DNA of 64,000 nucleotides, from assembly GCF_000143845.1 (NCBI RefSeq), contig NC_014363.1:1659186-1723185 (forward strand), in the 5' to 3' direction. A model generated the notes under the pieces. The model worked only from the letters and a program-made list of their open reading frames with translations, did no database searches and was not told the DNA's origin. The position numbers and the translations under genes were made by a program. Shown piece after piece: positions 16,404-24,163 of the stretch. Each line of letters begins with the position of its first letter. Positions within the stretch are counted from its first letter, which is position 1. The DNA is from Olsenella uli DSM 7084. Its GTDB lineage: Bacteria > Actinomycetota > Coriobacteriia > Coriobacteriales > Atopobiaceae.

Positions 16404-17909
16404 CTACAGAAGACCAAGCAGCATGAGCCAGGGAACCATCACACCCACGCAGACTACGAAGACCACGGCGATGAGCGGCACGCCCAGACGGAGCGTCTCC
16501 CTCTGCGTATACATGCCGGTGTCGGGACTTGCTCCCACTAGGGTGTTGAGATGCTGGAACGGGAACATGTAGTGCGCGGCGACGGCCGTGTAGCAGATCA
16601 GCGTCCAAGCGATCGCGGCACCCTGGGTGACGTCCCCGCCCACGGTGAAGGTGAGGATGGCCGGCACGGCCACTCCCATCACGGCAATGACGGAACCCAA
16701 TAGCATGTGGATGATGATGGAGAGGGCGGCAACCATGAGCGCCAACACAAAAACGTTGCTCGGGACCGCACTCGGAAAGATGGTGTCGGCAATCCAGGAG
16801 TTCATGCCGGTGAGACCGCCAACCTTGCCGATGGCCATGGCTGCCGTCAGGAAGATGAGCACATGCACGGGTACGGCAGACCAATCCTTTGCACTCACCA
16901 CGTCGCCTATGGCTGGGAACGACATTAGCATGCCGACGATGAAGGTGACCCAGGCGATGTCGACATGGTGAAGTGAGTCGGTCATCCACAGAGCGATGGC
17001 GATGACCAGCCAGACGGCGGTCTTCTTCTCAAGCTTGGTCATGGGACCGGCCTGCTCTATCCTCTCCCTGATTTGGTCCTTGTTGACCGTATAGGTCTTG
17101 GTAGGCTTGAAGAGGACCAGGAAGAGCAGCATCGTGATGACAGTCATGATGATCGAGGGTAGCCCCATGTAGACGAACCAATCGAGGAAGGTCGCCCCGC
17201 CGAAGTACGAGGCGGCGAGCGGATTGATCACGGCGTCGCCCGTGATGAAGATCAACGAGGCCGGGACCGAGGCAGCAAAGACGGAGAAGCCAATCTTGAC
17301 GGCATCCTCATGCACGATGTGCGAACTCTCGATCACGATGCTCATGACCGCCATGATCAAAAAGGCACGTGGCCAGGGATGCGGGATGAGCAGAGAAAGG
17401 ATCGCGGTGAGCACGAACGAGCCGATGATGATGCTGCGGAAGTCGGTGACGAAGCGCAGCATGTAGTTGTACGCGATGCGTTCCCCAAGCCCCGAGGTCT
17501 TGACGGCGTTGGCGATGAGATAGGCGCCAATGACCAGCCACATCGTGCCGCCTGTCCAGGAATAGAAGACGCTTGCGGGCGCCTCGACACCCATGACCAC
17601 GAGAAGTGCCAGGTAGAGGCCTGCGGTATAGCCGTTTTGCGCAACTCCTGTGGCCCAGAGGACCACCGTCATGAGCGAAAGCGCCAGACATGACTTCGCA
17701 GTCGGGACGCCAAAGAGATCCACGACGGTATAGTCCTGCCCCCTCACCAGCCCTGATCCCAAGGAAGCCACGTCGCCTATCTGCACGGTCTGCCCCACCA
17801 CGCCAAGACCCGGGATGGGCAGGAGGTACAGAAGGAGAAATACGATGATGCCCGCAACCAGACCGATTTGGCGCTTGCCAAATCCCCTTTTGACCGCTTG
17901 CTCTGTCAC
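16404..17909 (-). CDS. DASS/SLC13-family anion transporter
   Basis: A 501-residue polytopic membrane protein with about twelve hydrophobic segments. It shows the divalent-anion:sodium symporter pattern of two repeats with hairpin regions, for example PASVFYSWTGGTMWLVIGAYLIANA in the first half and MLLGSVIAVMGVAVPAILTF in the second. ATG 17909 has AAAGGAGAG upstream. It lies between the small BsdD subunit and ubiX. Uptake of the aromatic carboxylate that the UbiD enzyme decarboxylates, or exchange with the product, is the simplest reading. An AT-rich stretch with TACAAT just upstream of the ribosome site may be an internal promoter. Confidence 0.82.
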   Translation of the reverse strand: MTEQAVKRGFGKRQIGLVAGIIVFLLLYLLPIPGLGVVGQTVQIGDVASLGSGLVRGQDYTVVDLFGVPTAKSCLALSLMTVVLWATGVAQNGYTAGLYLALLVVMGVEAPASVFYSWTGGTMWLVIGAYLIANAVKTSGLGERIAYNYMLRFVTDFRSIIIGSFVLTAILSLLIPHPWPRAFLIMAVMSIVIESSHIVHEDAVKIGFSVFAASVPASLIFITGDAVINPLAASYFGGATFLDWFVYMGLPSIIMTVITMLLFLVLFKPTKTYTVNKDQIRERIEQAGPMTKLEKKTAVWLVIAIALWMTDSLHHVDIAWVTFIVGMLMSFPAIGDVVSAKDWSAVPVHVLIFLTAAMAIGKVGGLTGMNSWIADTIFPSAVPSNVFVLALMVAALSIIIHMLLGSVIAVMGVAVPAILTFTVGGDVTQGAAIAWTLICYTAVAAHYMFPFQHLNTLVGASPDTGMYTQRETLRLGVPLIAVVFVVCVGVMVPWLMLLGLL

Positions 17910-18036
17910 GGCGTCTCTCCTTTATCAATTATTGTATTTTTTGAACGAGATGGATCATGACGGGAACCCTCCTCGGCAGCACCCCAAGGGACACATGGGC
18001 CCAGACGCACGGCTCGGCGAGCGTACGGACCCCTCC

Positions 18037-18243
18037 CTAGGCCTCCAGTGGAGGAACGGCAGGAATCACCTGGAGATTCTTGATCTGCTCGGGCGTGAGC
18101 TTGAAGACGTCGTCCACATGGGGCGTCTCGGTCGAACGCCAGCTGTAGTAGCAGCGGTCGCATTCGTAAACCTCCCAAGCGCCGGGAATCGGGGACTTGG
18201 CGATGGTCGAGATGTGGTCACATTCGCAACGCGGGCACTTCAT
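18037..18243 (-). CDS. BsdD/VdcD-type small subunit of hydroxyarylic acid decarboxylase
   Basis: A 68-residue zinc-ribbon-like protein matching the D component of non-oxidative hydroxyarylic acid decarboxylases. It has CPRC near the N-terminus, then KSPIPGAWEVYECDRCYYSW with a second Cys pair (C28, C31), and ends with the family's VIPAVPP-like tail. The subunit is needed for full activity of BsdC in Bacillus, but its mechanism is unclear. It starts 27 nt after the ubiD stop and is certainly co-transcribed with it. Its presence separates this cluster from the ubiquinone UbiD/UbiX pair and from ferulate decarboxylases. Confidence 0.88.
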   Translation of the reverse strand: MKCPRCECDHISTIAKSPIPGAWEVYECDRCYYSWRSTETPHVDDVFKLTPEQIKNLQVIPAVPPLEA

Positions 18244-18270
18244 GATGGGTTCCTCCCTCAGAATGCTCTC

Positions 18271-19725
18271 TTACTCGTTGTTCTTTGACATGAGATCGGC
18301 GATGATCGTTGCGTACTCCTCGGACTTCGCGGGGTCCTTGAGCAGCTCCACGGTGCGCGGCAGCGGCTCGGGATCCACGGGTATGGTTGCATCGATGATG
18401 AGCTTGGCCGTCATGCCGGGAGTCTCCTCAGAGGGATTGAGAGGCATGCCCGCGCAGTTCTGGATGACCTTGACGTCCTTGTCGGGACGGACGCGCGTGG
18501 AGAGGGCCCACATAACCTGGTTGAGGTCGAAAGGGTCCACGTAGCCATCGACGAGGATGACGTTGTGGCAGTAGGGCATGGCATGGGGCGTGGAGAGAAG
18601 CTTGAATGCGGCGCCCATCGCATGACCGCCATAGCGAGGCTTGATGGAGACGATCTCAGTGAAGCCGTGGGTGTACATGGCGTTGACGGCGACGACCTCG
18701 GGGAAGCCCTCCCCATGAAGCTGCTTGTAGATGGGCACCGAGGTGTTGAGGGCCATCAGGTAGTCTATCTCGGTCCAGGGCATGCCCAGGTAGATGTTCT
18801 CGAAGATCGGGCTTGTGCGATAGGTCACATGCGTGATGACACCCTCGCACTGGGCGCGACAGCCAGAGTAGGATCCGGGGAACTCGCCGAAGGGGCCCTC
18901 GCAGGTCCTTACGCGAGGATCGATATAGCCCTCGAGGATAACCTCGGAACCGGCCGGAACGTACAGGTGGTCGTACAGGTCAGACTTCACAATGTCACAG
19001 GGGACGCCGCCGTTGAGGGCGCCGACGAACTCGTACTCGTTCTGGTCATAGCCGATCGGGGTCGAGGCCATGAAGGTGATGAGCGGGGCGTTGCCCAGCG
19101 CAATGGCGAAGGGGAAGCGCTCGTTCTTGGCCTCTGCGGCACGCAACTGCTTAGCGATGTCGTGCATGGCCAGGCACTGCATGCCGATGCGATTGGGCCC
19201 CTTCACCTGGATGCGATACGTGCCGACGTTCATCTTGTCGAAGTTGCCGGGGTCGTCGGGATCGGCCGTGACCGTCGCGGGCTTGCCGATGAACATGCCG
19301 CCGTCCTGCTCGTTGATGCGGTAGAGGGGCAGCAGGTCGAACAGGTTGACCTCATCACCGTCGAGGGAGTTCTCCTTGCAGGGCGCATCCTCCCGCTTGA
19401 CGACGTTGGGCTTCACGGGATACAGGTCCCAGCGACGGTTGAGCTCGAGGAACTGCTCCTTGGTGGTGGCCGTCTTCGGCATGCCCATCATAAGGGCATG
19501 GTTGGCCCAGGAGCCGTGGACGTTGGTGACCACCGGGTGACCAGGGCCGTAGCCCTTGATGTTGTCGAACATCACGGCAGGGCCGTTGGTCATGCGGCTG
19601 GCGGCACGACCGGCGGAACCGATGTCCGGCTCGGGAAGCACCTCGTCGGTGATGCGGACGAGCTGGCCCTCCTTCTCGAGGGTCTTGAGGAAGCCACGAA
19701 GATCCTGGTAAGCCTTTTGCGCCAT
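18271..19725 (-). CDS. UbiD-family hydroxyarylic acid decarboxylase (BsdC/EcdC/VdcC type)
   Basis: prFMN-dependent decarboxylase of phenolic acids such as 4-hydroxybenzoate, vanillate or protocatechuate. The 484-residue protein follows BsdC/EcdC closely: AYQDLRGFLKTLEKEGQL, ALMMGMPKT, LFDLLPLYRINEQDGG, NVGTYRIQVKG and NIYLGMPWTEIDYL. The catalytic Arg-Glu-Glu triad of the family is visible as R171, E276 and E281 (in CEGPFGEFPGSYSG). I chose ATG 19725 behind GGAAGAGG; the upstream extension lacks family residues. It is the first gene of a run with the D subunit, DASS transporter and ubiX. The exact substrate cannot be told from sequence. The gallate decarboxylase LpdC is more distant than BsdC. 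Confidence 0.93.
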   Translation of the reverse strand: MAQKAYQDLRGFLKTLEKEGQLVRITDEVLPEPDIGSAGRAASRMTNGPAVMFDNIKGYGPGHPVVTNVHGSWANHALMMGMPKTATTKEQFLELNRRWDLYPVKPNVVKREDAPCKENSLDGDEVNLFDLLPLYRINEQDGGMFIGKPATVTADPDDPGNFDKMNVGTYRIQVKGPNRIGMQCLAMHDIAKQLRAAEAKNERFPFAIALGNAPLITFMASTPIGYDQNEYEFVGALNGGVPCDIVKSDLYDHLYVPAGSEVILEGYIDPRVRTCEGPFGEFPGSYSGCRAQCEGVITHVTYRTSPIFENIYLGMPWTEIDYLMALNTSVPIYKQLHGEGFPEVVAVNAMYTHGFTEIVSIKPRYGGHAMGAAFKLLSTPHAMPYCHNVILVDGYVDPFDLNQVMWALSTRVRPDKDVKVIQNCAGMPLNPSEETPGMTAKLIIDATIPVDPEPLPRTVELLKDPAKSEEYATIIADLMSKNNE

Positions 19726-20105
19726 CTGACCTCTTCCTTTCTCCTGGCCTTGCGGACAGCTACAGTCTCGCAAGCAGGGAAAGCCGTCACTTGACGCACG
19801 GTGAAGGTTTGCTTCCCCGAATGGAATAACGCAGGATGCTTCTCGATTTCATTCCTAAATGGAATGGGGTCTTTCCACACCGGCGTCATGCGCGCAGCCG
19901 GTGCCCTCGGGCGAGTCCCCCACACAGGGCATCTCATCCGGTGTCGCGTCCACGAGCATCATGTACAAACTTGAAGAGCGACCGTGAATCGGGCCCGTGC
20001 GATAGGTGCACCGATCATGATCGCCTGGGCGAAGCGGCCGTCCAGCCCCAGCAGGCCGATGTCGTTCCCACACCCGCCCTTGCCGCACAAAGTCACGATG
20101 TCGAG
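19726..20105. other. Control region upstream of ubiD
   Basis: These 380 bp separate ubiD from the mscS 3' end. They hold an AT-richer block at about 19815-19866 with GGAAT-type repeats, including the dyad described separately. Further upstream (19930-20090, minus strand) are two short overlapping Cys-containing reading frames (one with LCGKGGCGNDIGLLGLDGR) that I cannot assign; they may be a decayed small gene. No clear -35/-10 pair is visible. Confidence 0.4.
19851..19865. promoter_or_regulatory. LysR-type T-N11-A box upstream of ubiD
   Basis: ATTCC-TAAAT-GGAAT is a perfect 15-bp dyad containing the T-N11-A core of LysR binding sites. It is centred about 133 bp upstream of the ubiD start codon. 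A related half-site (GGAAT within ATGGAATAAC) lies about 30 bp nearer the gene, as expected for the recognition plus activation half-sites of a LysR tetramer. Confidence 0.5.
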
Positions 20106-20942
20106 TTACCTATGCGCAAGCCAGGGCCTCCCCTGCAGTACCCGCGCCACGGCATCCCTCGCCGCAGAGAAGCCTGCGTCATCGGTCACGTGGACCCATA
20201 CGGCTCCGTGCGTGCCATAGCTATCGAAGTCAGAGAAGAGCACGCTCACGGGGTAGGCCGGGTCGCGCAACTCCCCCAGCGCCTCCGTGGCGAGCCGAAC
20301 GACCTCCTCGCTCACCTGCGCAAGATCCGCCTCGGCGTCCACTGTGAACTCCACTGCACACGATCCCCTGGTCGCTGGCCCCTTACGCGTGAACGCGGAC
20401 TTGTTAAGCACGCTGTTCGGAATCACGTGGACGTTGCCGTTGCGGTCCTCGACGGTCGTGCTCCGCCAGTTGACGTCGGTCACGAAGCCCTCGAATCCGC
20501 TGACCACCACGTAATCGCCGGGCTGCACCACGTGCCCCATCATGAGTCCCAGGCCACCGATCACGTTCGAAATCGTATCCTGCAGACCCAGCGAGATCAC
20601 GACGGAGGTCACGCCCAAGGCGGTCACGAACGCGGTCGGCTGCACGCCAAACACCGGCTCGAGCACCGCCAGCAGCGCAAACGACCAGATGATCGCACGA
20701 AGGATGTTGATGTAGATCGACGCCGACGGCACGTTGGACGAATCCAGCGCCTTGCTCGCCAGACGCACCAACACACGCTGCACCACCAGCGCTAGGGCGA
20801 TGACAACGCCAAGGAAAACGAGCTTCCCCGGCAACCCACTTGCGCCAATCGCCCCAACGTTGCCGCCTGCGGCGGCATCCCCCAGGGCGACCTCCACGGT
20901 CGCCGCAGAAAAAAGACCAGATATAGGAACATAAGATGCCAT
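20106..20942 (-). CDS. MscS-family small-conductance mechanosensitive channel
   Basis: A 278-residue channel that releases solutes on hypo-osmotic shock. After a hydrophobic N-terminus come two to three membrane helices and the pore-lining segment with FVTALGVTSVVISLGLQDTISNVIGG (shown in two parts by the Ala/Gly pattern). A beta-domain follows (GDYVVVSGFEGFVTDVNWRSTTVEDRNG, NVHVIPNSVL), then an alpha/beta C-terminal domain. I chose ATG 20942 with GGGGAG upstream; the longer frame from 21182 would extend into the repeat region. It may be transcribed from within or beyond the inverted-repeat element at 21137-21370, so that element could control it. Confidence 0.9.
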   Translation of the reverse strand: MASYVPISGLFSAATVEVALGDAAAGGNVGAIGASGLPGKLVFLGVVIALALVVQRVLVRLASKALDSSNVPSASIYINILRAIIWSFALLAVLEPVFGVQPTAFVTALGVTSVVISLGLQDTISNVIGGLGLMMGHVVQPGDYVVVSGFEGFVTDVNWRSTTVEDRNGNVHVIPNSVLNKSAFTRKGPATRGSCAVEFTVDAEADLAQVSEEVVRLATEALGELRDPAYPVSVLFSDFDSYGTHGAVWVHVTDDAGFSAARDAVARVLQGRPWLAHR

Positions 20943-21081
20943 ACCACTCCCCAACTGCCGCGGCACTCCACCTTCCGGGCCATCCGGAACGCCGCCTGCC
21001 CTCAGCCTGGTCGGCTTGGCGCCCAGTTTAGACCACCCCCCATAGATGCACCATATGGGTGACCCGAGAGGCCGTTCGCAA

Positions 21082-21141
21082 CCGCGCCCCGCGCCGCGGC
21101 AGACCGCGCCCATATCCCGCGCCGCGGCAAAAGGCTGGATG
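21082..21141. repeat. Two copies of a GC-rich short repeat
   Basis: CCCCGCGCCGCGGCA at about 21087-21101 and CCCGCGCCGCGGCAAAAGGC at about 21116-21135 are near-identical. The second copy runs to GGATG, the first bases of the left arm of the inverted repeat. A third copy, also followed by GGATG, lies at about 12806-12833. All copies are intergenic. Confidence 0.6.
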
Positions 21142-21370
21142 TAACAAAATCGGGGGTTATGTGTGGTTCGGAGCGTATCCACGCCCGAGGAGCGCCTCCC
21201 CGTCGCGGGGTGCGGGAGTGCTGTATTTTTTGATCACATCACCTGCCAGGCGTTTTACGTGGTGCGCCGCTCCGGGAGCGTCACCCGCCCGATCGGTCGC
21301 GCGGACGGGCCGGCCCGTCCCCTCCAGCTGGGCTCCCGAACCACACATAACCCCCGATTTTGTTACATCC
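21137..21370. repeat. 35-bp perfect inverted repeats flanking 164 bp (possible invertible or mobile element)
   Basis: The arms at 21137-21171 and 21336-21370 are exact reverse complements over 35 bp, beginning GGATGTAACAAAATC on the left. The 164-bp interior contains no gene. It holds a palindrome (GACGGGCCGGCCCGTC) and an AT-rich patch (GTATTTTTTGATCAC). The element lies downstream of pcrA and upstream of mscS, both leftward genes. I see no target-site duplication. Candidate explanations are an invertible promoter (inverton), a small MITE, or a very long-looped terminator for pcrA. No recombinase gene is nearby. Confidence 0.75.
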
Positions 21371-21392
21371 GGGTCCTGGGCGCCCCCTATCC

Positions 21393-24032
21393 CTACCCCT
21401 CGATCTTGACGATGGGCGCAAAGCCCTTCATGAGCTTCTTGGTCTTCCCGGTGCGGCTGAAGAAGACCTCGATGGTGTCGCCCGAGGCGCTCTTCACCAC
21501 GCCCGGGCCGAAGGTCTTGTGCGAGACGTGGTCGCCAGGCGCAAACGCCTCTGCCGCCTTGGCGCGATCGCGACGGATGGGGGTGCTCGCGCCGGCAACG
21601 CGCTCGTCCGCACGACCCGCACGGGCACCGCTGCCGAAGCTGCCACCCGAAGCCCCTCCAAACAGGTCGGCGAAGCTGCCCTCGCGCCTAGGCGCCCGCG
21701 GGCTGCCACCCGTGGAGCGCGTGCGCGAGCCAAAGACGTTGCCGCCGTAGACCTCGGAGCCGCGGCCGCTGCCAAAGGTCCCGTGGCGGTCGCCGCGCTT
21801 CTCCCAGCCCACGCCGCTGAAGCCCGACGAGCCAACGCCGATGGCGTTGACGTCCTCCTCGGGGATCTCGTTCACGAAGCGGCTGCGCGGATTGGCCTGG
21901 ACCGAGCCGAACACGCGACGCGTCGCCGCGTAGGTCAGGTAGAGCTTGCGCTCGGCGCGGGTGATGGCGACGTAGGCCAGGCGGCGCTCCTCCTCCACGG
22001 ATGAGGGCTCGTCCTCGTGGCCACGATGCGGGAAGATGCCCTCCTCCATACCTGCGACGAAGACCACGGGGAACTCGAGGCCCTTCGCCGCGTGCACGGT
22101 CATCATCGTGATGGCGCTGGTCTGTCCGCTCAGGGCGTCCAGGTCCGAGCGCAGGGCGAGCCACTCCATGAACGCAGGCAGCTTCTCCGCTGCCACGTCG
22201 GGCAGGGCTCCCCCCGAACCCGGCGTGCCGGCCGCCGTCGCGGGAACGCCCGCGCCTGCGGCGTGGGCGCCCACAGGGGCGACCGAGGCCGGGCCCAACG
22301 CGGCGGCATCGTCCAGGGCACCCGCCGCACGGAGCTGACGCAGGCTCTCGAGCGTCTCGGCCGCGTCGTCGTGCGTCTCGTCGAACTCCTGGGCCACGCT
22401 CAGGAACTCTCGGATGTTCTCGATGCGGCCGTCCGCCTCCACACTCTTCTCAGCCTCGAGCGCCCGCACCAGGCCCGCACGGTCCACGATGGCCTCCACC
22501 ACGTCCGCCAGCTCGCCCCCGAAGTGACGCGCCGCCTCGATCGTGGACGTGAAGTCACCAAGCGCCCCCCTGACCCTGGCGGAGAGCAGCCCCGTCTCGG
22601 CCACGCAGGCCTGGGCGGCCGAGAAGACGGAGATGCCGTACTCGGCGGCATAGGCCTGGACCTTGCGGATGGACGTGGTCCCGATGCCGCGACGCGGAGT
22701 GTTGATGACGCGCAGGACGCTCACGTCGTCATCGGGATTCACGACGGCCTTGAGGTAGGCCGTGACGTCACGGATCTCAGCGCGGTCGAAGAAGCGCGTG
22801 CCACCCACGATCTTGTAGGGGACGCCCGCGCGCAGGAACATGTCCTCGAGGATGCGGGACTGCGCATTGGTGCGGTAGAAGACGGCGATGTCATCGTAGG
22901 AGGTGCCGCCGTCGTGCAGCTTCTCTATCTCAGAGCCTATCCAGCGCCCCTCGTCGCGCTCGTCCGCAGCCTGGAAGAGCTCGACCCTCTCGCCGTCGCC
23001 ACGATCCGTGAACAGGCGCTTCTCCTCGCGGCGGGCATTGTTGCGCACGACGGCGTTCGCGGCGTTCAGGATGTGGCCGAAGGAGCGGTAGTTCTGCTCG
23101 AGCTTGACGACCACGGCGTCGGGGTAGTCCTTGCGAAAGCTCAGGATGTTGGCGATGTCCGCGCCACGCCAGCTGTAGATGGACTGGTCGTCGTCGCCGA
23201 CGACCATGAGGTTCTGGTGCTTCTTGGCCAGGAGGTTGGTGATGGCGTACTGGACGCCGTTGGTGTCCTGGTACTCGTCCACGCTGATCTGGCGGAAGCG
23301 CTCCTGGTAGCCGTCGAGCACCTCGGGGTGCTTGGAGAGCAGATCGAAGGCCTTGACCAGGAGGTCGTCGAAGTCCATCGCGTTCGCACGCGCCAGACGA
23401 CCCTCGAGGCTGTGATAGACGCGGGCGGCGGCGCGGTCCAGAGGCGTCTGGGCGTGGGCCTGCATCTCCTCGGGACCGACGAGGGCGTTCTTTGCGGCCG
23501 AGATCCTGGCGCGGATGGACTGCAGGGGGCACTGCTTGGGATCTATGTCGAGGTCAGCCATGATGGACTTTACCAGGCGCCGCGAGTCGTCGTCGTCGTA
23601 GATGGTGAAGTTGGGCTGGTAGCCCAGAAGCTCGCCGTCCTCGCGCAGCATCCGCACGCACATGGCGTGGAAGGTGCAGACCCACATGCCCCGCGTGCCG
23701 CCGGGAAGGAGCGCCCCCAGGCGCTCGCGCATCTCGGCTGCGGCCTTGTTCGTGAAGGTGATGGCAAGGACCTGCCAGGGTCGCACGCCCTCGTCCGCGA
23801 TCATGTGGGCGATGCGGTACGTCAGCACGCGCGTCTTGCCGGAGCCGGCACCAGCCAGGACCAGGAGCGGGCCATGGGTGGTCTCGGCGGCCTTGCGCTG
23901 TGCGGGGTTCAGCCCCGACAGGTCCACGGTCGCCCGCCGCACCCCAGGAGGAGCGCCAACAGGAGCGAGGCCTGGGTCCCCGGCGGGAGCCGATTCGGTC
24001 GAAAAGAGCGGTTGCTGCTGGTCAAAGGGCAT
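21393..24032 (-). CDS. pcrA: ATP-dependent DNA helicase PcrA/UvrD
   Basis: Superfamily 1A 3'-5' helicase acting in repair and replication restart. The 879-residue protein has LNPAQRKAAETTHGPLLVLAGAGSGKT (Q motif and Walker A), ITFTNKAAAEMRERL (Ia), DEYQDTN (Walker B), VVGDDDQSIYSWRGAD (III), QNYRS (IV), MTVHAAKGLEFPVVFVAGMEEG (V) and VAITRAERKLYLTYA (VI). A divergent Gly/Arg/Ser-rich segment and a C-terminal Tudor-like domain (GDHVSHKTFGPGVV) end it, as in PcrA. ATG 24032 has GAGGAG upstream. A Gly/Ala/Pro-rich insertion (GAHAAGAGVPATAAGTPGSG) sits in domain 2B. The gene is divergent from the cation efflux gene. Confidence 0.95.
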   Translation of the reverse strand: MPFDQQQPLFSTESAPAGDPGLAPVGAPPGVRRATVDLSGLNPAQRKAAETTHGPLLVLAGAGSGKTRVLTYRIAHMIADEGVRPWQVLAITFTNKAAAEMRERLGALLPGGTRGMWVCTFHAMCVRMLREDGELLGYQPNFTIYDDDDSRRLVKSIMADLDIDPKQCPLQSIRARISAAKNALVGPEEMQAHAQTPLDRAAARVYHSLEGRLARANAMDFDDLLVKAFDLLSKHPEVLDGYQERFRQISVDEYQDTNGVQYAITNLLAKKHQNLMVVGDDDQSIYSWRGADIANILSFRKDYPDAVVVKLEQNYRSFGHILNAANAVVRNNARREEKRLFTDRGDGERVELFQAADERDEGRWIGSEIEKLHDGGTSYDDIAVFYRTNAQSRILEDMFLRAGVPYKIVGGTRFFDRAEIRDVTAYLKAVVNPDDDVSVLRVINTPRRGIGTTSIRKVQAYAAEYGISVFSAAQACVAETGLLSARVRGALGDFTSTIEAARHFGGELADVVEAIVDRAGLVRALEAEKSVEADGRIENIREFLSVAQEFDETHDDAAETLESLRQLRAAGALDDAAALGPASVAPVGAHAAGAGVPATAAGTPGSGGALPDVAAEKLPAFMEWLALRSDLDALSGQTSAITMMTVHAAKGLEFPVVFVAGMEEGIFPHRGHEDEPSSVEEERRLAYVAITRAERKLYLTYAATRRVFGSVQANPRSRFVNEIPEEDVNAIGVGSSGFSGVGWEKRGDRHGTFGSGRGSEVYGGNVFGSRTRSTGGSPRAPRREGSFADLFGGASGGSFGSGARAGRADERVAGASTPIRRDRAKAAEAFAPGDHVSHKTFGPGVVKSASGDTIEVFFSRTGKTKKLMKGFAPIVKIEG

Positions 24033-24163
24033 GCATTTCTCCTCTAGCCTCGTGTTCGCACCTCCAAGAGTCTAACGCGAGACGGGTGCTGGCCGGTCGG
24101 ATCACGCCAAACGGGTACACTCTCCACCACTGGCACCACCCCACGCCCAAGGAGGGCCTCCGC

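Noticed and set aside
19930-20090. Small minus-strand Cys-containing frames upstream of ubiD
   Set aside because: Two overlapping frames have Cys-Gly-rich stretches, but neither has a convincing start site or family match; mentioned only as part of the intergenic description.
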